5,659 nucleotides of DNA from Candidatus Zambryskibacteria bacterium RIFOXYD2_FULL_43_10. Its GTDB lineage: Bacteria; Patescibacteriota; Minisyncoccia; Phycocordibacterales; Zambryskibacteraceae. Below, piece by piece: positions 5,400 through 5,659 of this stretch. Within the stretch, counting starts at the first letter, position 1. Each line of letters opens with the position of its first letter. Under the pieces are notes generated by a model. That model did no database searches. It was given only the letters and a program-made list of their open reading frames with translations, and was not told the origin of the DNA. The translations under genes and the position numbers were made by a program. Location of the stretch: positions 2,157 through 7,815 of the forward strand of contig MHWZ01000012.1 in NCBI GenBank assembly GCA_001825475.1, written 5' to 3'.

Positions 5400-5659
5400 A
5401 TGGACAACATTAGGAATTTCTCAATTATTGCTCATATTAATCATGGCAAGTCCACTTTAGCGGATCGGATGCTTGAATTGACCGGTACGATAGAAAAGCG
5501 AGAGATGCGCGAACAGGTGCTTGATTCTATGGAGCTGGAACGTGAGCGTGGTATTACCATAAAAATGCAACCCGTTCGCATGATGTATAAGGAATACATT
5601 CTCAACCTGATTGATACTCCGGGGCACATAGATTTCTCGTACGAGGTTTCGAGAGCTCT
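5400..5659 (+). CDS. lepA: Elongation factor 4 (LepA), N-terminal fragment
   Basis: The first 86 codons of a translational GTPase that acts on ribosomes (back-translocation or assembly roles have been proposed); the rest (normally ~600 aa) lies past the window end. The sequence [23 protein letters not shown] is the LepA start with the P-loop (11-18). Switch I ends in RERGITI (48-54) and switch II has DTPGH (72-76), followed by DFSYEVSRA. The motif [15 protein letters not shown] is typical of LepA rather than EF-G or TypA. Residue 14 is Asn where LepA normally has Asp (AHIDHGKS), a GAT to AAT difference. The start is fixed by the conserved N-terminus; there is no Shine-Dalgarno. It follows the murJ-like gene by 19 nt with no terminator, so co-transcription is likely. 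Confidence 0.96.
   Translation, partial: MDNIRNFSIIAHINHGKSTLADRMLELTGTIEKREMREQVLDSMELERERGITIKMQPVRMMYKEYILNLIDTPGHIDFSYEVSRA

Noticed and set aside
5441..5629. Minus-strand open frame at the right end
   Set aside because: Antisense shadow of the lepA N-terminus, which carries clear GTPase motifs.
1..5659. CRISPR array, tRNA genes, or alternative genetic code (TGA recoding)
   Set aside because: No regularly spaced repeats, no tRNA cloverleaf seen by eye, and no in-frame TGA in any gene; TGA serves as the stop of the CapA-like gene.

Overview
The window looks like a chromosomal segment of a small-genome bacterium, most likely a member of the Candidate Phyla Radiation (Patescibacteria, Parcubacteria-like). 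This is an inference from the style of the proteins (a CapA-like tail, a short RAYT transposase, a Wzy-like membrane protein fused to TPRs), the lack of Shine-Dalgarno sequences, the moderate AT-rich composition and the compact RNase P RNA. No 16S or other phylogenetic marker is complete here. The standard code fits: TGA ends the first gene and no in-frame TGA is needed anywhere.

Layout. Bases 1-210 hold the 3' end of a CapA-family gene (+). Bases about 176-1024 hold a RAYT (REP-associated tyrosine transposase, HUH/Y1 family) on the minus strand. It is bracketed by two kinds of direct repeat: a ~38-bp repeat 'A' (176-213 and 957-993) and a short hairpin repeat 'B' (215-230 and 931-947). The left A copy supplies the last codons and stop of the CapA-like gene. 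The right A copy supplies the T-rich tail of the rnpB terminator. Bases 1025-1325 hold the RNase P RNA gene rnpB (-), with a GC-rich terminator (stem 993-1024) and a promoter at 1332-1360. From 1385 a plus-strand run begins: a 770-aa Wzy/O-antigen-ligase-like membrane protein with a C-terminal TPR domain; 6 nt later a MurJ/MviN-family flippase (3704-5380); and 19 nt later lepA (EF4), cut by the window end.

How it fits together. The Wzy-like protein and the MurJ-family protein are closely spaced, probably co-transcribed, and both handle polyprenyl-linked glycans at the membrane. The CapA-like gene is also envelope-related. lepA and rnpB are housekeeping translation/RNA genes. The rnpB promoter and a candidate promoter for the Wzy-like gene are divergent and overlap.

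The most noteworthy points are: the repeat-derived C-terminus of the CapA-like protein; the A-B/B-A arrangement around the RAYT; the short rnpB without a clear L15 GGU motif; the MurJ homologue lacking three of the arginines essential in E. coli MurJ; and an Asn in place of the usual P-loop Asp in LepA. I do not see a clearly new multi-gene system.
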